64,000 bases of DNA, from contig NZ_BMQU01000001.1 in the NCBI RefSeq assembly GCF_014648275.1, positions 248,001-312,000 on the forward strand. Reading direction: 5' to 3'. The DNA is from Pseudomonas laurentiana (lineage in GTDB: Bacteria; Pseudomonadota; Gammaproteobacteria; Pseudomonadales; Pseudomonadaceae). A program made the translations under genes and the position numbers. Within the stretch, counting starts at the first letter, position 1; every line of letters begins with the position of its first letter. Below are positions 35,551-45,927 of this stretch, in pieces. The notes under the pieces are model-generated. The model made no database searches, was not told the DNA's origin, and saw nothing but the letters and a program-made list of their open reading frames with translations.

Positions 35551-36849
35551 ATGCACGATTACGTCAACTGGCTGCGTCACGCTTCGCCTTACATCAACGC
35601 TCACCGCGACTGCACGTTTGTTGTCATGCTTCCCGGTGATGGGGTTGAACACCCTAATTTTGGCAACATCGTCCACGACCTGGTGCTGTTGCACAGCCTG
35701 GGCGTGCGCCTGGTGCTGGTGCACGGTTCGCGCCCACAGATCGAAAGCCGCCTGGCCGCACGTGGCCTTACCCCGCATTACCACCGTGGCATGCGCATCA
35801 CTGATGCGGCGACCCTGGAATGCGTGATCGATGCGGTGGGGCATCTGCGGATCGCCATCGAGGCGCGCTTGTCGATGGACATGGCGGCTTCGCCGATGCA
35901 AGGCTCCCGCCTGCGGGTAGCGGCAGGCAATCTGGTCACTGCACGGCCCATCGGGGTGGTGGAAGGTATCGACTATCACCACACTGGCGAAGTACGCCGG
36001 GTCGACCGCAAAGGTATCAACCGGCTGCTCGACGAGCGCTCGATCGTACTGCTGTCGCCGCTGGGCTACTCGCCAACCGGCGAAATTTTCAACCTGGCCT
36101 GTGAAGACGTGGCGACCCGTGCCGCCATTGACCTGGGTGCTGATAAATTGCTCTTGTTCGGCGCCGAACGCGGCTTGATCGACGAGCATGGCAACCTGGT
36201 ACGCGAGCTTCGCCCACAGCAGGTGCCGGCGCATCTGCAGCGGCTGGGCAGCGATTACCAGGGCGAATTGCTGGATGCTGCTGCCGAGGCATGCCGTGGC
36301 GGTGTGGCGCGCAGCCATATCGTCAGTTATGCCGAAGACGGTGCCTTGCTGACAGAGCTGTTCACCCGTGACGGTGGCGGCACACTGGTTGCTCAGGAGC
36401 AGTTTGAAAAGGTCCGTGAGGCAGCCATCGAGGATGTCGGCGGCTTGCTGGAGCTGATCAGCCCGCTGGAGGAACAGGGGATTCTGGTGCGCCGTTCGCG
36501 CGAAGTGCTGGAGCGTGAAATCGAGCAGTTCAGTGTGGTTGAGCGCGAGGGCATGATCATCGCCTGCGCGGCCCTTTATCCGATTGCCGATTCCGATGCG
36601 GGTGAACTGGCGTGCCTGGCGGTCAATCCTGAATACCGTCATGGCGGTCGCGGTGATGAACTGCTCGAGCGCATTGAGACGCGCGCGCGGGCAATGGGCT
36701 TGAAGACCCTGTTCGTGCTGACGACCCGCACTGCACACTGGTTCCGTGAGCGCGGTTTCTCTCCGAGCGGCGTTGAGCGCCTGCCGGCAGCGCGGGCGTC
36801 GCTGTATAACTTCCAGCGTAACTCGAAGATCTTCGAGAAGGCCCTCTGA
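35551..36849 (+). CDS. argA: N-acetylglutamate synthase
   Basis: First enzyme of arginine synthesis; acetylates glutamate with acetyl-CoA and is inhibited by arginine in the family. The 432 residues comprise an amino-acid-kinase domain (about 1-285; LVLVHGSRPQIE, LLSPLGYSPTGE) that senses arginine, and a GNAT domain (about 300-430; ELACLAVNPEYRHGGRGDELL). ATG 35551 is chosen over GTG 35509; the ribosome site is weak (CAGG), so expression may rely on the upstream argE message. A bidirectional terminator follows. Confidence 0.93.
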   Translation: MHDYVNWLRHASPYINAHRDCTFVVMLPGDGVEHPNFGNIVHDLVLLHSLGVRLVLVHGSRPQIESRLAARGLTPHYHRGMRITDAATLECVIDAVGHLRIAIEARLSMDMAASPMQGSRLRVAAGNLVTARPIGVVEGIDYHHTGEVRRVDRKGINRLLDERSIVLLSPLGYSPTGEIFNLACEDVATRAAIDLGADKLLLFGAERGLIDEHGNLVRELRPQQVPAHLQRLGSDYQGELLDAAAEACRGGVARSHIVSYAEDGALLTELFTRDGGGTLVAQEQFEKVREAAIEDVGGLLELISPLEEQGILVRRSREVLEREIEQFSVVEREGMIIACAALYPIADSDAGELACLAVNPEYRHGGRGDELLERIETRARAMGLKTLFVLTTRTAHWFRERGFSPSGVERLPAARASLYNFQRNSKIFEKAL

Positions 36850-36893
36850 GGCTATCGCCTCCAAGGCTGGCGCTAGTGGTGTCGCAGGCGCAT

Positions 36894-36932
36894 AAAAAAA
36901 CGCCGTCGACCCAGTGGGACGACGGCGTTTTT
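36894..36932. terminator. Bidirectional terminator between argA and spuI
   Basis: CGCCGTCG (36901-36908) pairs with CGACGGCG (36920-36927), flanked by seven As on the left and five Ts on the right, so it works for both converging genes. Confidence 0.92.
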
Positions 36933-36950
36933 CATTGCAGCGCAAACCGC

Positions 36951-38327
36951 TTACACGGTGTGCAGGTACCAGTTGTACTCGAGGTCGGAGATCGAATGTT
37001 CGAACTCTTCCAGCTCACTTTCCTTGCACGCGACAAAGATGTCGATGTACTTCGGATCGATGTACTTGGCCATGATCTCGCTGTCGTCCAGCTCGCGCAG
37101 TGCATCGCGCAGGTTGTTCGGCAGGCTTTGCTCGTTCTGCTCGTAGGAGTTGCCTTCCACTGGCGCGCCTGGCTCGACCTTGTTGGTCAGGCCATGGTGT
37201 ACGCCCGCCAGGACCGCTGCCATCAGCAGGTACGGGTTGGCGTCGGCACCGGCAACGCGGTGTTCGAGGCGCACGGCATCGGAGCTACCGGTTGGCACGC
37301 GCAGCGCAACGGTACGGTTGTCCAGGCCCCAGCTTGGCGAGTTCGGTACATAGAACTGCGCACCAAAGCGGCGGTACGAGTTTACGTTCGGGCACAGGAA
37401 CGCCATCGACGCGGGTAGGGTCTCGAGCACACCGCCGATCGCGTGACGCAGTGCGGCGTTCTGCTCGGGATCCTCACTGGCGAAGATGTTTTTGCCATCT
37501 TTATCCAGTACGGAAATATGGACGTGCAGACCGTTACCCGCCTGGCCTGGATAAGGCTTGGCCATGAAGGTGGTGTCCATCTCATGGTCGTAGGCGATGT
37601 TCTTGATCAGCCGTTTGAGCAGTACCGCATAGTCACAGGCCTTGAGCGGGTCGGCGACGTGGTGCAGGTTCACTTCGAACTGCGCCGGGGCACTTTCCTT
37701 GACGATCGCATCGGCAGGGATGCCCTGTTCCTTGGCCCCTTCGAGGATGTCCTGGAGGCAGTCGACATACTCGTCGAGGTCGTCGATCAGGTACACCTGA
37801 GTCGAAATCGGGCGTTTGCCGGAGATTGGCGAGCGCGGCGGTTGAGGGCGGCCATTCACGTTCTCCTGATCGATCAGGTAGAACTCCAGTTCGAAGGCGG
37901 CGCAGATGGTCAGGCCCAGTTCATCGAATTTGCTTACGACTTGACGCAGGACTTCCCGAGGGTCGGCGAAGAACGGCTCACCTTCCAGCTCGTGCATGGT
38001 CATCAGCAGCTGCGCGGTAGGGCGCTTCTGCCAGGGTTCGTTGGAGAGAGAGCCCGGGATCGGATAGCAGATCCGGTCGGCGTCGCCGATATCCAGGCCC
38101 AGGCCGGTGCTTTCCACCGTAGAGCCGTTGATGTCCAGGGCAAAGAGTGAGGCCGGCAGGTTGATGCCTTTCTCGTAAACCTTGTGGAGGCTGGTGCGTT
38201 CGATGCGTTTACCACGCACCACACCATTCATATCCGCAATCAGAAGGTCAACGTACAGAACCTCAGGATGTTCCTTAAGGAACGCGTTCGCTTCGTTAAG
38301 CTGAACGGCACGCGGGGGTACCGACAT
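36951..38327 (-). CDS. spuI: Gamma-glutamylpolyamine synthetase SpuI (glutamine synthetase family)
   Basis: Ligates glutamate to a polyamine with ATP, the first step of polyamine breakdown. It has 458 residues of the glutamine-synthetase fold: ADMNGVVRGKRI in the N-terminal domain, FELEFYLID and GNGLHVHIS metal-site strands, and VNSYRRFGAQFY and NRTVALRVP in the catalytic part. It lacks the adenylylation-tyrosine loop of GlnA. Divergent from spuA across a 277-base region. Matches SpuI/PauA-type enzymes by order; substrate choice among putrescine, cadaverine and spermidine cannot be read from sequence. Confidence 0.9.
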   Translation of the reverse strand: MSVPPRAVQLNEANAFLKEHPEVLYVDLLIADMNGVVRGKRIERTSLHKVYEKGINLPASLFALDINGSTVESTGLGLDIGDADRICYPIPGSLSNEPWQKRPTAQLLMTMHELEGEPFFADPREVLRQVVSKFDELGLTICAAFELEFYLIDQENVNGRPQPPRSPISGKRPISTQVYLIDDLDEYVDCLQDILEGAKEQGIPADAIVKESAPAQFEVNLHHVADPLKACDYAVLLKRLIKNIAYDHEMDTTFMAKPYPGQAGNGLHVHISVLDKDGKNIFASEDPEQNAALRHAIGGVLETLPASMAFLCPNVNSYRRFGAQFYVPNSPSWGLDNRTVALRVPTGSSDAVRLEHRVAGADANPYLLMAAVLAGVHHGLTNKVEPGAPVEGNSYEQNEQSLPNNLRDALRELDDSEIMAKYIDPKYIDIFVACKESELEEFEHSISDLEYNWYLHTV

Positions 38328-38431
38328 GATGCAACACCTTTGTTGTTAAATATATCAATCAATGGGGGCTTGCAGCTCCAGTCAATCCGAAAGCCACCCT
38401 TAAGTCAAGCTGACCCAATGATGCCCTAAAA

Positions 38432-38471
38432 CGGCGCCTGAGCGGCACTTTTGCTGCAATTGAGGGCGCCG
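38432..38471 (+). promoter_or_regulatory. Candidate sigma-54 promoter within nested inverted repeats, upstream of spuA
   Basis: GGCAC at 38444-38448 and TGCA at 38455-38458 give the GG-N10-GC spacing of sigma-54 promoters (GG at 38444, GC at 38456), pointing toward spuA. The same segment is framed by CGGCGCC (38432-38438) and GGCGCCG (38465-38471). The -12 element is one base off consensus. The hairpin could be an alternative explanation. Confidence 0.4.
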
Positions 38472-38522
38472 ATAGCCCGTCCATCGGGTAAATCAGGGTG
38501 ATGCTCAGCAGGCCGTGTTCTA

Positions 38523-38549
38523 TTTTTTACGGGGGTGTTGTGTAAAAAA
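38523..38549. promoter_or_regulatory. Inverted repeat in the spuA leader region
   Basis: TTTTTTAC (38523-38530) and GTAAAAAA (38542-38549) are perfect 8-bp arms with an 11-base G-rich spacer, 56 bases before the spuA ATG. AT-rich arms at helical spacing suggest an operator for a dimeric regulator; which one is unknown. Confidence 0.4.
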
Positions 38550-38604
38550 ATGAACAACGCTAAGCTCGAACGTAACCCATAACAGCAATAATACCGGGGG
38601 TTAC

Positions 38605-39381
38605 ATGTCTCGCATGCCGACAATCGGCGTGACCGCCTGCACCAAGCAGATCGGTCTGCATGCTTTCCACATCAGTGGCGACAAGTACGTGCGCGCAGTT
38701 GCAGTGGCGGCCAAAGGCTTGCCATTGATTCTGCCGTCGCTGGCGGAACTGCTCGACCCGGCTGAAATAATTGACGGCCTGGACGGGCTGCTCTTTACCG
38801 GCTCCCCCTCAAATATCGAACCTCATCACTATCAGGGGCCGGCCGATGGCCCGGACACCCCTCACGATCCTCAGCGTGATCACACCACACTGCCGTTGTT
38901 GCGTGCGGCGGTTGCCGCTGGCGTACCCGTACTGGGCATCTGCCGTGGTTTCCAGGAACTGAACGTGGCATTTGGCGGCAGCCTGCACCAGAAGGTTCAT
39001 GAAGCCGGAACCTTCATGGATCACCGTGAACCGTCAAACGAACCGGTCGAAGTCCAGTATGCCCCAAGCCACACCCTGTGGGTTCAACCGGGGGGTGTGC
39101 TGGCCAGCCTGGGCCTTGCATCCGAAATCCAGGTCAACTCCATCCACGGGCAGGGTATTGCGCGTTTGGCGCCAGGTTTTCGGATCGAGGCAGTAGCCCC
39201 GGACGGTCTTATTGAAGCGGTCTCAATTGAAGGTAGCACGGCTTTTGCCTTGGGGGTGCAGTGGCATCCAGAATGGCAGGTGATGTCCAATCCGGACTAT
39301 CTGGCCATTTTCCGGGCGTTTGGCGATGCCTGCCGGAAACGGGCCATTCAGCGCGCCGCCGGTGCGGCACCGCGCGCCTGA
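38605..39381 (+). CDS. spuA: Gamma-glutamyl-GABA hydrolase SpuA
   Basis: Class I glutamine-amidotransferase-fold peptidase (C26) of 258 residues that frees GABA from gamma-glutamyl-GABA, the last step of the gamma-glutamylated putrescine route. Catalytic residues are Cys113 in GICRGFQELN, and His221 and Glu223 in WHPEW. First gene of spuABCDEFGH; 39 bases precede spuB. The ribosome site is a G-run (GGGGG) before ATG 38605. Confidence 0.92.
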   Translation: MSRMPTIGVTACTKQIGLHAFHISGDKYVRAVAVAAKGLPLILPSLAELLDPAEIIDGLDGLLFTGSPSNIEPHHYQGPADGPDTPHDPQRDHTTLPLLRAAVAAGVPVLGICRGFQELNVAFGGSLHQKVHEAGTFMDHREPSNEPVEVQYAPSHTLWVQPGGVLASLGLASEIQVNSIHGQGIARLAPGFRIEAVAPDGLIEAVSIEGSTAFALGVQWHPEWQVMSNPDYLAIFRAFGDACRKRAIQRAAGAAPRA

Positions 39382-39420
39382 CGCCACCTTAATAGAAGCA
39401 GGTTACCTTCAGAGGTATTT

Positions 39421-40779
39421 ATGAGTACCAATCTCGACCAGCTCACCGATTGGTTGAAAGAGCACAAGATCACTGAAGTCGAATGTTTGATCAGCGACCT
39501 CACCGGGATTACCCGCGGCAAGATCTCGCCTACCAACAAGTTCATTGCCGAGAAAGGCATGCGCTTGCCTGAGAGCGTTCTGCTGCAGACGGTGACCGGC
39601 GATTATGTCGATGACGACATCTATTACGAACTGCTTGATCCGGCCGACATCGACATGATCTGCCGTCCCGACGAGAACGCCGTGTTCCTCGTCCCGTGGG
39701 CCATCGAGCCCACTGCGCAGGTGATTCACGACACCTATGACAAGCACGGCAACCCGGTTGAGTTGTCGCCGCGCAACGTCCTGAAAAAGGTGCTCAAGCT
39801 GTATGCCGACAAAGGCTGGCAGCCGATTGTCGCGCCAGAGATGGAGTTCTACCTGACCAAGCGTTGCGAAGACCCGGACTTTCCGTTGCAACCTCCGGTT
39901 GGTCGTTCCGGTCGCCCGGAAACCGGTCGCCAGTCGTTCTCCATCGAAGCGGCCAACGAATTCGATCCGCTGTTCGAGGACGTCTACGACTGGTGCGAAC
40001 TGCAGAACCTGGACCTCGACACGCTGATCCACGAAGACGGCACGGCACAGATGGAAATCAACTTCCGTCACGGTGATGCCTTGTCGCTGGCCGACCAGAT
40101 CCTGGTGTTCAAGCGCACCATGCGTGAGGCCGCGCTCAAGCACAATGTCGCCGCCACCTTCATGGCCAAGCCGATGACGGGTGAGCCGGGCAGCGCAATG
40201 CACCTGCATCAGAGCGTGGTGGATGTGCAGACCGGCAAGAACATCTTCTCCAATGACGACGGCAGTATGAGCGACCTGTTCCTCTACCACGTCGGCGGTC
40301 TGCAGAAGTTCATTCCCGAGCTGCTGCCGCTGTTCGCACCCAACGTCAATTCATTCCGGCGTTTCCTGCCCGATACCTCGGCACCGGTGAACGTCGAGTG
40401 GGGCGAGGAAAACCGCACGGTCGGTCTGCGCGTCCCGGATGCCACTCCGCAGCATCGCCGCGTCGAAAACCGTTTGCCGGGCGCCGACGCCAACCCGTAC
40501 CTGGCGATCGCAGCCAGCCTGCTCTGCGGCTACATCGGCATGGTGGAACACATCAACGCCAGTGCGCCGGTTCAGGGGCGCGGTTATGAACGACGCAACT
40601 TGCGCTTGCCCTTGACCATCGAGGATGCGCTGGAACGGATGGAAAACTGTCGGGCCCTGGATAAGTACCTGGGCAAGAAATTCATCACAGGCTACGTAGC
40701 GACCAAGCGCGCCGAGCATGAAAACTTCAAACGCGTGATCAGCTCTTGGGAACGAGAGTTCCTGCTGTTCGCGGTCTGA
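39421..40779 (+). CDS. spuB: Gamma-glutamylpolyamine synthetase SpuB (glutamine synthetase family)
   Basis: Paralogue of SpuI, 452 residues, with the same glutamine-synthetase landmarks: CLISDLTGITRGKISP, PEMEFYLTK, MHLHQSVVD, VNSFRRFLPD and NRTVGLRVPDA. Ligates glutamate to putrescine or a related amine. Encoded within the spu operon, whereas SpuI is divergent, so the two may serve different polyamines or growth conditions. 47 bases precede spuC. Confidence 0.9.
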   Translation: MSTNLDQLTDWLKEHKITEVECLISDLTGITRGKISPTNKFIAEKGMRLPESVLLQTVTGDYVDDDIYYELLDPADIDMICRPDENAVFLVPWAIEPTAQVIHDTYDKHGNPVELSPRNVLKKVLKLYADKGWQPIVAPEMEFYLTKRCEDPDFPLQPPVGRSGRPETGRQSFSIEAANEFDPLFEDVYDWCELQNLDLDTLIHEDGTAQMEINFRHGDALSLADQILVFKRTMREAALKHNVAATFMAKPMTGEPGSAMHLHQSVVDVQTGKNIFSNDDGSMSDLFLYHVGGLQKFIPELLPLFAPNVNSFRRFLPDTSAPVNVEWGEENRTVGLRVPDATPQHRRVENRLPGADANPYLAIAASLLCGYIGMVEHINASAPVQGRGYERRNLRLPLTIEDALERMENCRALDKYLGKKFITGYVATKRAEHENFKRVISSWEREFLLFAV

Positions 40780-40826
40780 TCAACCCGGGGCCGCAGGAGC
40801 GCGGCCGCCAGCAATCGGAGAAGCAC

Positions 40827-42188
40827 ATGAGCGTCAAGAACCCGCAAACCCGTGAATGGCAAGCCTTGAGCGGCGAGCACCACCTGGCCCCTTTCAGCGA
40901 CTATAAACAGCTGAAGGAGAAGGGCCCGCGCATTATTACCAAGGCCAAAGGTGTGTACTTGTGGGACAGCGAGGGCAACAAGATCCTCGATGGCATGGCC
41001 GGGCTGTGGTGTGTAGCGGTTGGCTACGGTCGTGAAGAGCTGGTGAAAGCGGCGAGCGATCAGATGCGTGAACTGCCGTACTACAACCTGTTCTTCCAGA
41101 CCGCTCACCCACCGGCGCTGGAGTTGGCCAAAGCCATTTCCGACGTTGCTCCGGCGGGCATGAGCCATGTGTTCTTCACCGGTTCCGGTTCTGAAGGCAA
41201 CGACACCGTGCTGCGTATGGTGCGCCATTACTGGGCGCTCAAAGGCAAGCCGCAGAAGAAGGTGATCATCGGTCGCGTTAACGGCTACCACGGTTCCACC
41301 GTGGCCGGCGCCAGCCTGGGCGGCATGGCCTTCATGCACGAACAGGGCGACCTGCCTATTCCGGGCATCGTGCACATTCCGCAGCCTTACTGGTTCGGTG
41401 AGGGCGGCGACATGACCCCGGACGAGTTTGGTGTCTGGGCGGCCGAACAGTTGGAGAAAAAGATCCTCGAAGTGGGAGAGGAAAACGTTGCGGCGTTCAT
41501 CGCCGAGCCGATCCAAGGGGCTGGTGGGGTGATCATTCCACCAGAAACCTACTGGCCGAAGGTCAAGGAAATCCTTGCCAAGTACGAAATTCTTTTCGTC
41601 GCCGACGAAGTGATCTGTGGCTTTGGTCGTACCGGTGAGTGGTTCGGTTCCGATTATTACGACCTCAAGCCCGACCTGATGACCATCGCCAAGGGCCTGA
41701 CCTCCGGCTACATCCCAATGGGTGGCGTCATCGTGCGTGACGAAGTGGCCCGCGTGGTCACCGAAGGCGGCGACTTCAACCACGGCTTCACCTACTCAGG
41801 CCACCCGGTGGCAGCAGCAGTGGGTCTGGAAAACCTGCGAATCCTGCGTGATGAGAAGGTCATCAAGCATGTTCATGAGGAAACGGCACCGTATTTGCAA
41901 AAGCGTCTACGCGAGCTAAACGATCACCCGCTGGTGGGCGAAGTGCGTGGCTTGGGAATGCTCGGTGCGATCGAGCTGGTCAAGGACAAAGCAACCCGTG
42001 CGCGTTATGAAGGCAAGGGGGTAGGCATGATCTGCCGGCAGTTCTGCTTCGACAACGGCCTGATCATGCGCGCAGTGGGCGACACCATGATCATTGCACC
42101 GCCATTGGTGATTACTCGCGAAGAGATCGATGAACTGGTGGAAAAGGCACGCAAATGCCTGGACCTGACCTATGAGGCGATCCAGTAA
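40827..42188 (+). CDS. spuC: Putrescine (polyamine) aminotransferase SpuC
   Basis: Class III PLP aminotransferase of 453 residues that converts putrescine (or its glutamyl derivative) to the aldehyde using pyruvate. PLP lysine is Lys289 in IAKGLTSGYIPMGG; GSGSEGNDTVLRMVRHY and ADEVICGFGRTGEWFGS are family landmarks. In-frame ATG 40746 lies inside spuB; the CGGAG before ATG 40827 fixes the start. Followed by a 169-base region of three tandem hairpins before spuD. Confidence 0.92.
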   Translation: MSVKNPQTREWQALSGEHHLAPFSDYKQLKEKGPRIITKAKGVYLWDSEGNKILDGMAGLWCVAVGYGREELVKAASDQMRELPYYNLFFQTAHPPALELAKAISDVAPAGMSHVFFTGSGSEGNDTVLRMVRHYWALKGKPQKKVIIGRVNGYHGSTVAGASLGGMAFMHEQGDLPIPGIVHIPQPYWFGEGGDMTPDEFGVWAAEQLEKKILEVGEENVAAFIAEPIQGAGGVIIPPETYWPKVKEILAKYEILFVADEVICGFGRTGEWFGSDYYDLKPDLMTIAKGLTSGYIPMGGVIVRDEVARVVTEGGDFNHGFTYSGHPVAAAVGLENLRILRDEKVIKHVHEETAPYLQKRLRELNDHPLVGEVRGLGMLGAIELVKDKATRARYEGKGVGMICRQFCFDNGLIMRAVGDTMIIAPPLVITREEIDELVEKARKCLDLTYEAIQ

Positions 42189-42234
42189 GCCTGCTGCTAG
42201 GCTAGCGTTGTGACATTAAGGGGGATTCGGGGCT

Positions 42235-42305
42235 GCTCTTTCCTTGAAAGAGCGCCTTGTAACTTGCCAGACTAGCGACTGTTTCAGTCGCCTGGCGCTT
42301 GCGCC
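42235..42305 (+). promoter_or_regulatory. Three tandem stem-loops between spuC and spuD
   Basis: Stem 1: GCTCTTTC/GAAAGAGC (42235-42253, loop CTT). Stem 2: GCGACT/AGTCGC (42275-42291). Stem 3: GGCGC/GCGCC (42294-42305). All perfect, none followed by a T-run. They probably mark an RNA processing or protection site that sets spuD abundance relative to the enzymes upstream. Confidence 0.55.
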
Positions 42306-42357
42306 GAAGGCCCCGGCTGCTGAACAGATGGTCAAAAAAAATTCTGGAGCATTACGC

Positions 42358-43455
42358 ATGAAGAAATTGGGCAAGACGCTGTTGGCAATGTCCCTGATGG
42401 GGGCAATGGCCAGTGCTGTTCAGGCAGAAGACAAGACACTGCACGTGTATAACTGGTCTGATTACATTGCGGCAGACACCATCGCCAAGTTCGAAAAGCA
42501 GTCGGGCATCAAGGTCGTCTACGACGTTTTCGACAGCAACGAAACGCTGGAAGCCAAGTTGCTGGCCGGCAAGTCCGGTTACGACGTGGTCGTACCTTCG
42601 AACAACTTCCTGGCCAAGCAGATCAAGGCCGGGGTTTACCAGGAGCTGGACAAGTCCAAGCTGCCGAACTGGAAGAACCTCGATACTGACCTGCTCAATG
42701 CCGTTGGCAATGCCAGCGACAAGGGCAACACGCACGCCTTCCCGTACATGTGGGGCACCATCGGCATCGGCTACAACCCGGAGAAGGTCAAGGCTGCGCT
42801 GGGCGTCGACAAGATCGATTCCTGGGACGTGGTGCTCAAGCCGGAGAACATCGCCAAGCTCAAGAGCTGCGGCGTGAGCTTCCTCGATTCGCCAACCGAG
42901 ATGATTCCGGTGGCGTTGCACTACCTCGGCTACCCGACCGACTCGCAGGACAAGAAGCAGCTGGCTGAAGCCGAAGCGCTGTTCCTGAAGATCCGTCCTT
43001 CGATCGCCTACTTCCATTCCTCCAAGTACATCTCGGACTTGGCCAACGGCAACATCTGCGTCGCCGTGGGTTACTCGGGTGACCTGGAGCAGTCCAAGTC
43101 GCGTGCTCATGAGGCGGGTGACAAGGTCAAGATCAGCTACGCCATTCCGAAGGAAGGCGCCGGCAGCTTCTATGACATGGTCGCGATTCCAAAGGATGCC
43201 GAGAACCTCGACGCAGCCTATCAGTTCATGAACTTCCTGATGCAGCCGGAAATCATGGCCGAGATCACCAACGCCGTACGTTTCCCGAACGGCAACAAAG
43301 CGGCAACGCCGCTGGTGGACAAGGACATCTCTGGCGATCCGAGCATTTATCCGTCGGATGAAGTGAAGGCCAAGCTGTATGCAATCAGTGACCTGCCGCC
43401 GGCTACCCAGCGGATCCTGACGCGCAGCTGGACCAAGATCAAGTCGGGCAAATAA
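42358..43455 (+). CDS. spuD: Putrescine-binding protein SpuD
   Basis: Periplasmic polyamine receptor of 365 residues. Signal peptide ends near residue 21 (VQA before EDKTLH); the binding-site start [11 protein letters not shown] and [18 protein letters not shown] are typical of PotF/SpuD. In P. aeruginosa SpuD prefers putrescine and SpuE spermidine. TCTGGAG lies before ATG 42358; an in-frame start at 42244 would include the hairpins and is rejected. Confidence 0.92.
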   Translation: MKKLGKTLLAMSLMGAMASAVQAEDKTLHVYNWSDYIAADTIAKFEKQSGIKVVYDVFDSNETLEAKLLAGKSGYDVVVPSNNFLAKQIKAGVYQELDKSKLPNWKNLDTDLLNAVGNASDKGNTHAFPYMWGTIGIGYNPEKVKAALGVDKIDSWDVVLKPENIAKLKSCGVSFLDSPTEMIPVALHYLGYPTDSQDKKQLAEAEALFLKIRPSIAYFHSSKYISDLANGNICVAVGYSGDLEQSKSRAHEAGDKVKISYAIPKEGAGSFYDMVAIPKDAENLDAAYQFMNFLMQPEIMAEITNAVRFPNGNKAATPLVDKDISGDPSIYPSDEVKAKLYAISDLPPATQRILTRSWTKIKSGK

Positions 43456-43473
43456 GCCTGGGTTGACCCGATG

Positions 43474-44724
<1,251 letters not shown>

Positions 44725-44784
44725 GTATCCAGGGCCCGTCACGGCAGGGGCGGGCTGCAAAAATTCTTGTTGGGAGTTTCACAC

Positions 44785-45927
44785 ATGGCTGTTGCCTCCG
44801 GTGCCTATAAAAAAGCCCTCGATGGTGGCCAGCAACCTAAACAGGTGCTGGTGAAGATCGACCGGGTTACAAAAAAATTCGACGAAACGGTCGCCGTGGA
44901 CGATGTGTCCCTGGAAATCCGCAAGGGCGAGATCTTCGCTTTGCTGGGTGGCTCCGGCTCGGGTAAATCCACATTGCTACGGATGTTGGCCGGTTTCGAG
45001 CGTCCGACCGAAGGCCGCATCTTCCTCGATGGTGTCGACATCACCGATATGCCGCCTTATGAACGGCCGATCAACATGATGTTCCAGTCTTATGCGTTGT
45101 TCCCGCACATGACCGTGGCGCAGAACATCGCGTTCGGCCTGAAGCAGGACCGCATGCCGGCTGCCGAGATCGACGCCCGCGTGGCCGAGATGCTCAAGCT
45201 GGTGCACATGACCCAGTATGCCAAGCGCAAGCCGCACCAGCTTTCCGGTGGCCAGCGTCAGCGTGTGGCATTGGCCCGTTCCTTGGCCAAGCGACCAAAA
45301 CTGCTGTTGCTCGACGAGCCAATGGGCGCACTGGACAAGAAGTTGCGTTCGCAGATGCAACTGGAACTGGTGCAGATCATCGAGCGCGTTGGCGTGACTT
45401 GCGTGATGGTGACCCACGACCAGGAAGAGGCCATGACCATGGCCGAGCGTATTGCGATCATGCACCTGGGCTGGATCGCTCAGATCGGAAGCCCGATCGA
45501 CGTCTATGAGACCCCGACCAGCCGCCTGGTGTGTGAGTTCATCGGTAACGTCAACCTGTTCGAAGGCGAAGTGGTGGACGATGCCGAGAGCTATGCCCTG
45601 ATCTCCAGCCCCGAGCTTGAGCGCGGCATCTACGTTGGCCACGGCATCACCACCTCGGTGGAAGACAAGCACATTACCTATGCCCTGCGCCCAGAGAAGC
45701 TGCTGGTGACCACCGAGCAACCGACGGACGAGCACAACTGGTCGCGCGGCAAGGTTCACGATATCGCTTACCTGGGCGGCCACTCGGTGTTCTACGTCGA
45801 GTTGCCGAGCGGCAAGGTGGTGCAGTCGTTCGTTGCCAACGCCGAACGCCAGGGAACCCGGCCTACCTGGGGCGACCAGGTCTATGTGTGCTGGGAAAAT
45901 GATTCCGGTGTGGTACTGCGCTCATGA
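44785..45927 (+). CDS. spuF: Polyamine importer ATPase SpuF
   Basis: ATPase of the putrescine/spermidine importer (PotA/PotG type), 380 residues. Walker A GGSGSGKST, signature LSGGQRQR, Walker B LLLLDEP and VTHDQEEA switch are intact; a C-terminal TOBE domain starts about residue 265. GGGAG lies before ATG 44785. Its stop overlaps the spuG start (ATGA), coupling it with the permeases. Confidence 0.94.
   Translation: MAVASGAYKKALDGGQQPKQVLVKIDRVTKKFDETVAVDDVSLEIRKGEIFALLGGSGSGKSTLLRMLAGFERPTEGRIFLDGVDITDMPPYERPINMMFQSYALFPHMTVAQNIAFGLKQDRMPAAEIDARVAEMLKLVHMTQYAKRKPHQLSGGQRQRVALARSLAKRPKLLLLDEPMGALDKKLRSQMQLELVQIIERVGVTCVMVTHDQEEAMTMAERIAIMHLGWIAQIGSPIDVYETPTSRLVCEFIGNVNLFEGEVVDDAESYALISSPELERGIYVGHGITTSVEDKHITYALRPEKLLVTTEQPTDEHNWSRGKVHDIAYLGGHSVFYVELPSGKVVQSFVANAERQGTRPTWGDQVYVCWENDSGVVLRS

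Noticed and set aside
38475-38489. Small hairpin GCCCG/CGGG in the spuI-spuA gap as a terminator
   Set aside because: Short stem with no T-run; not distinguishable from chance.
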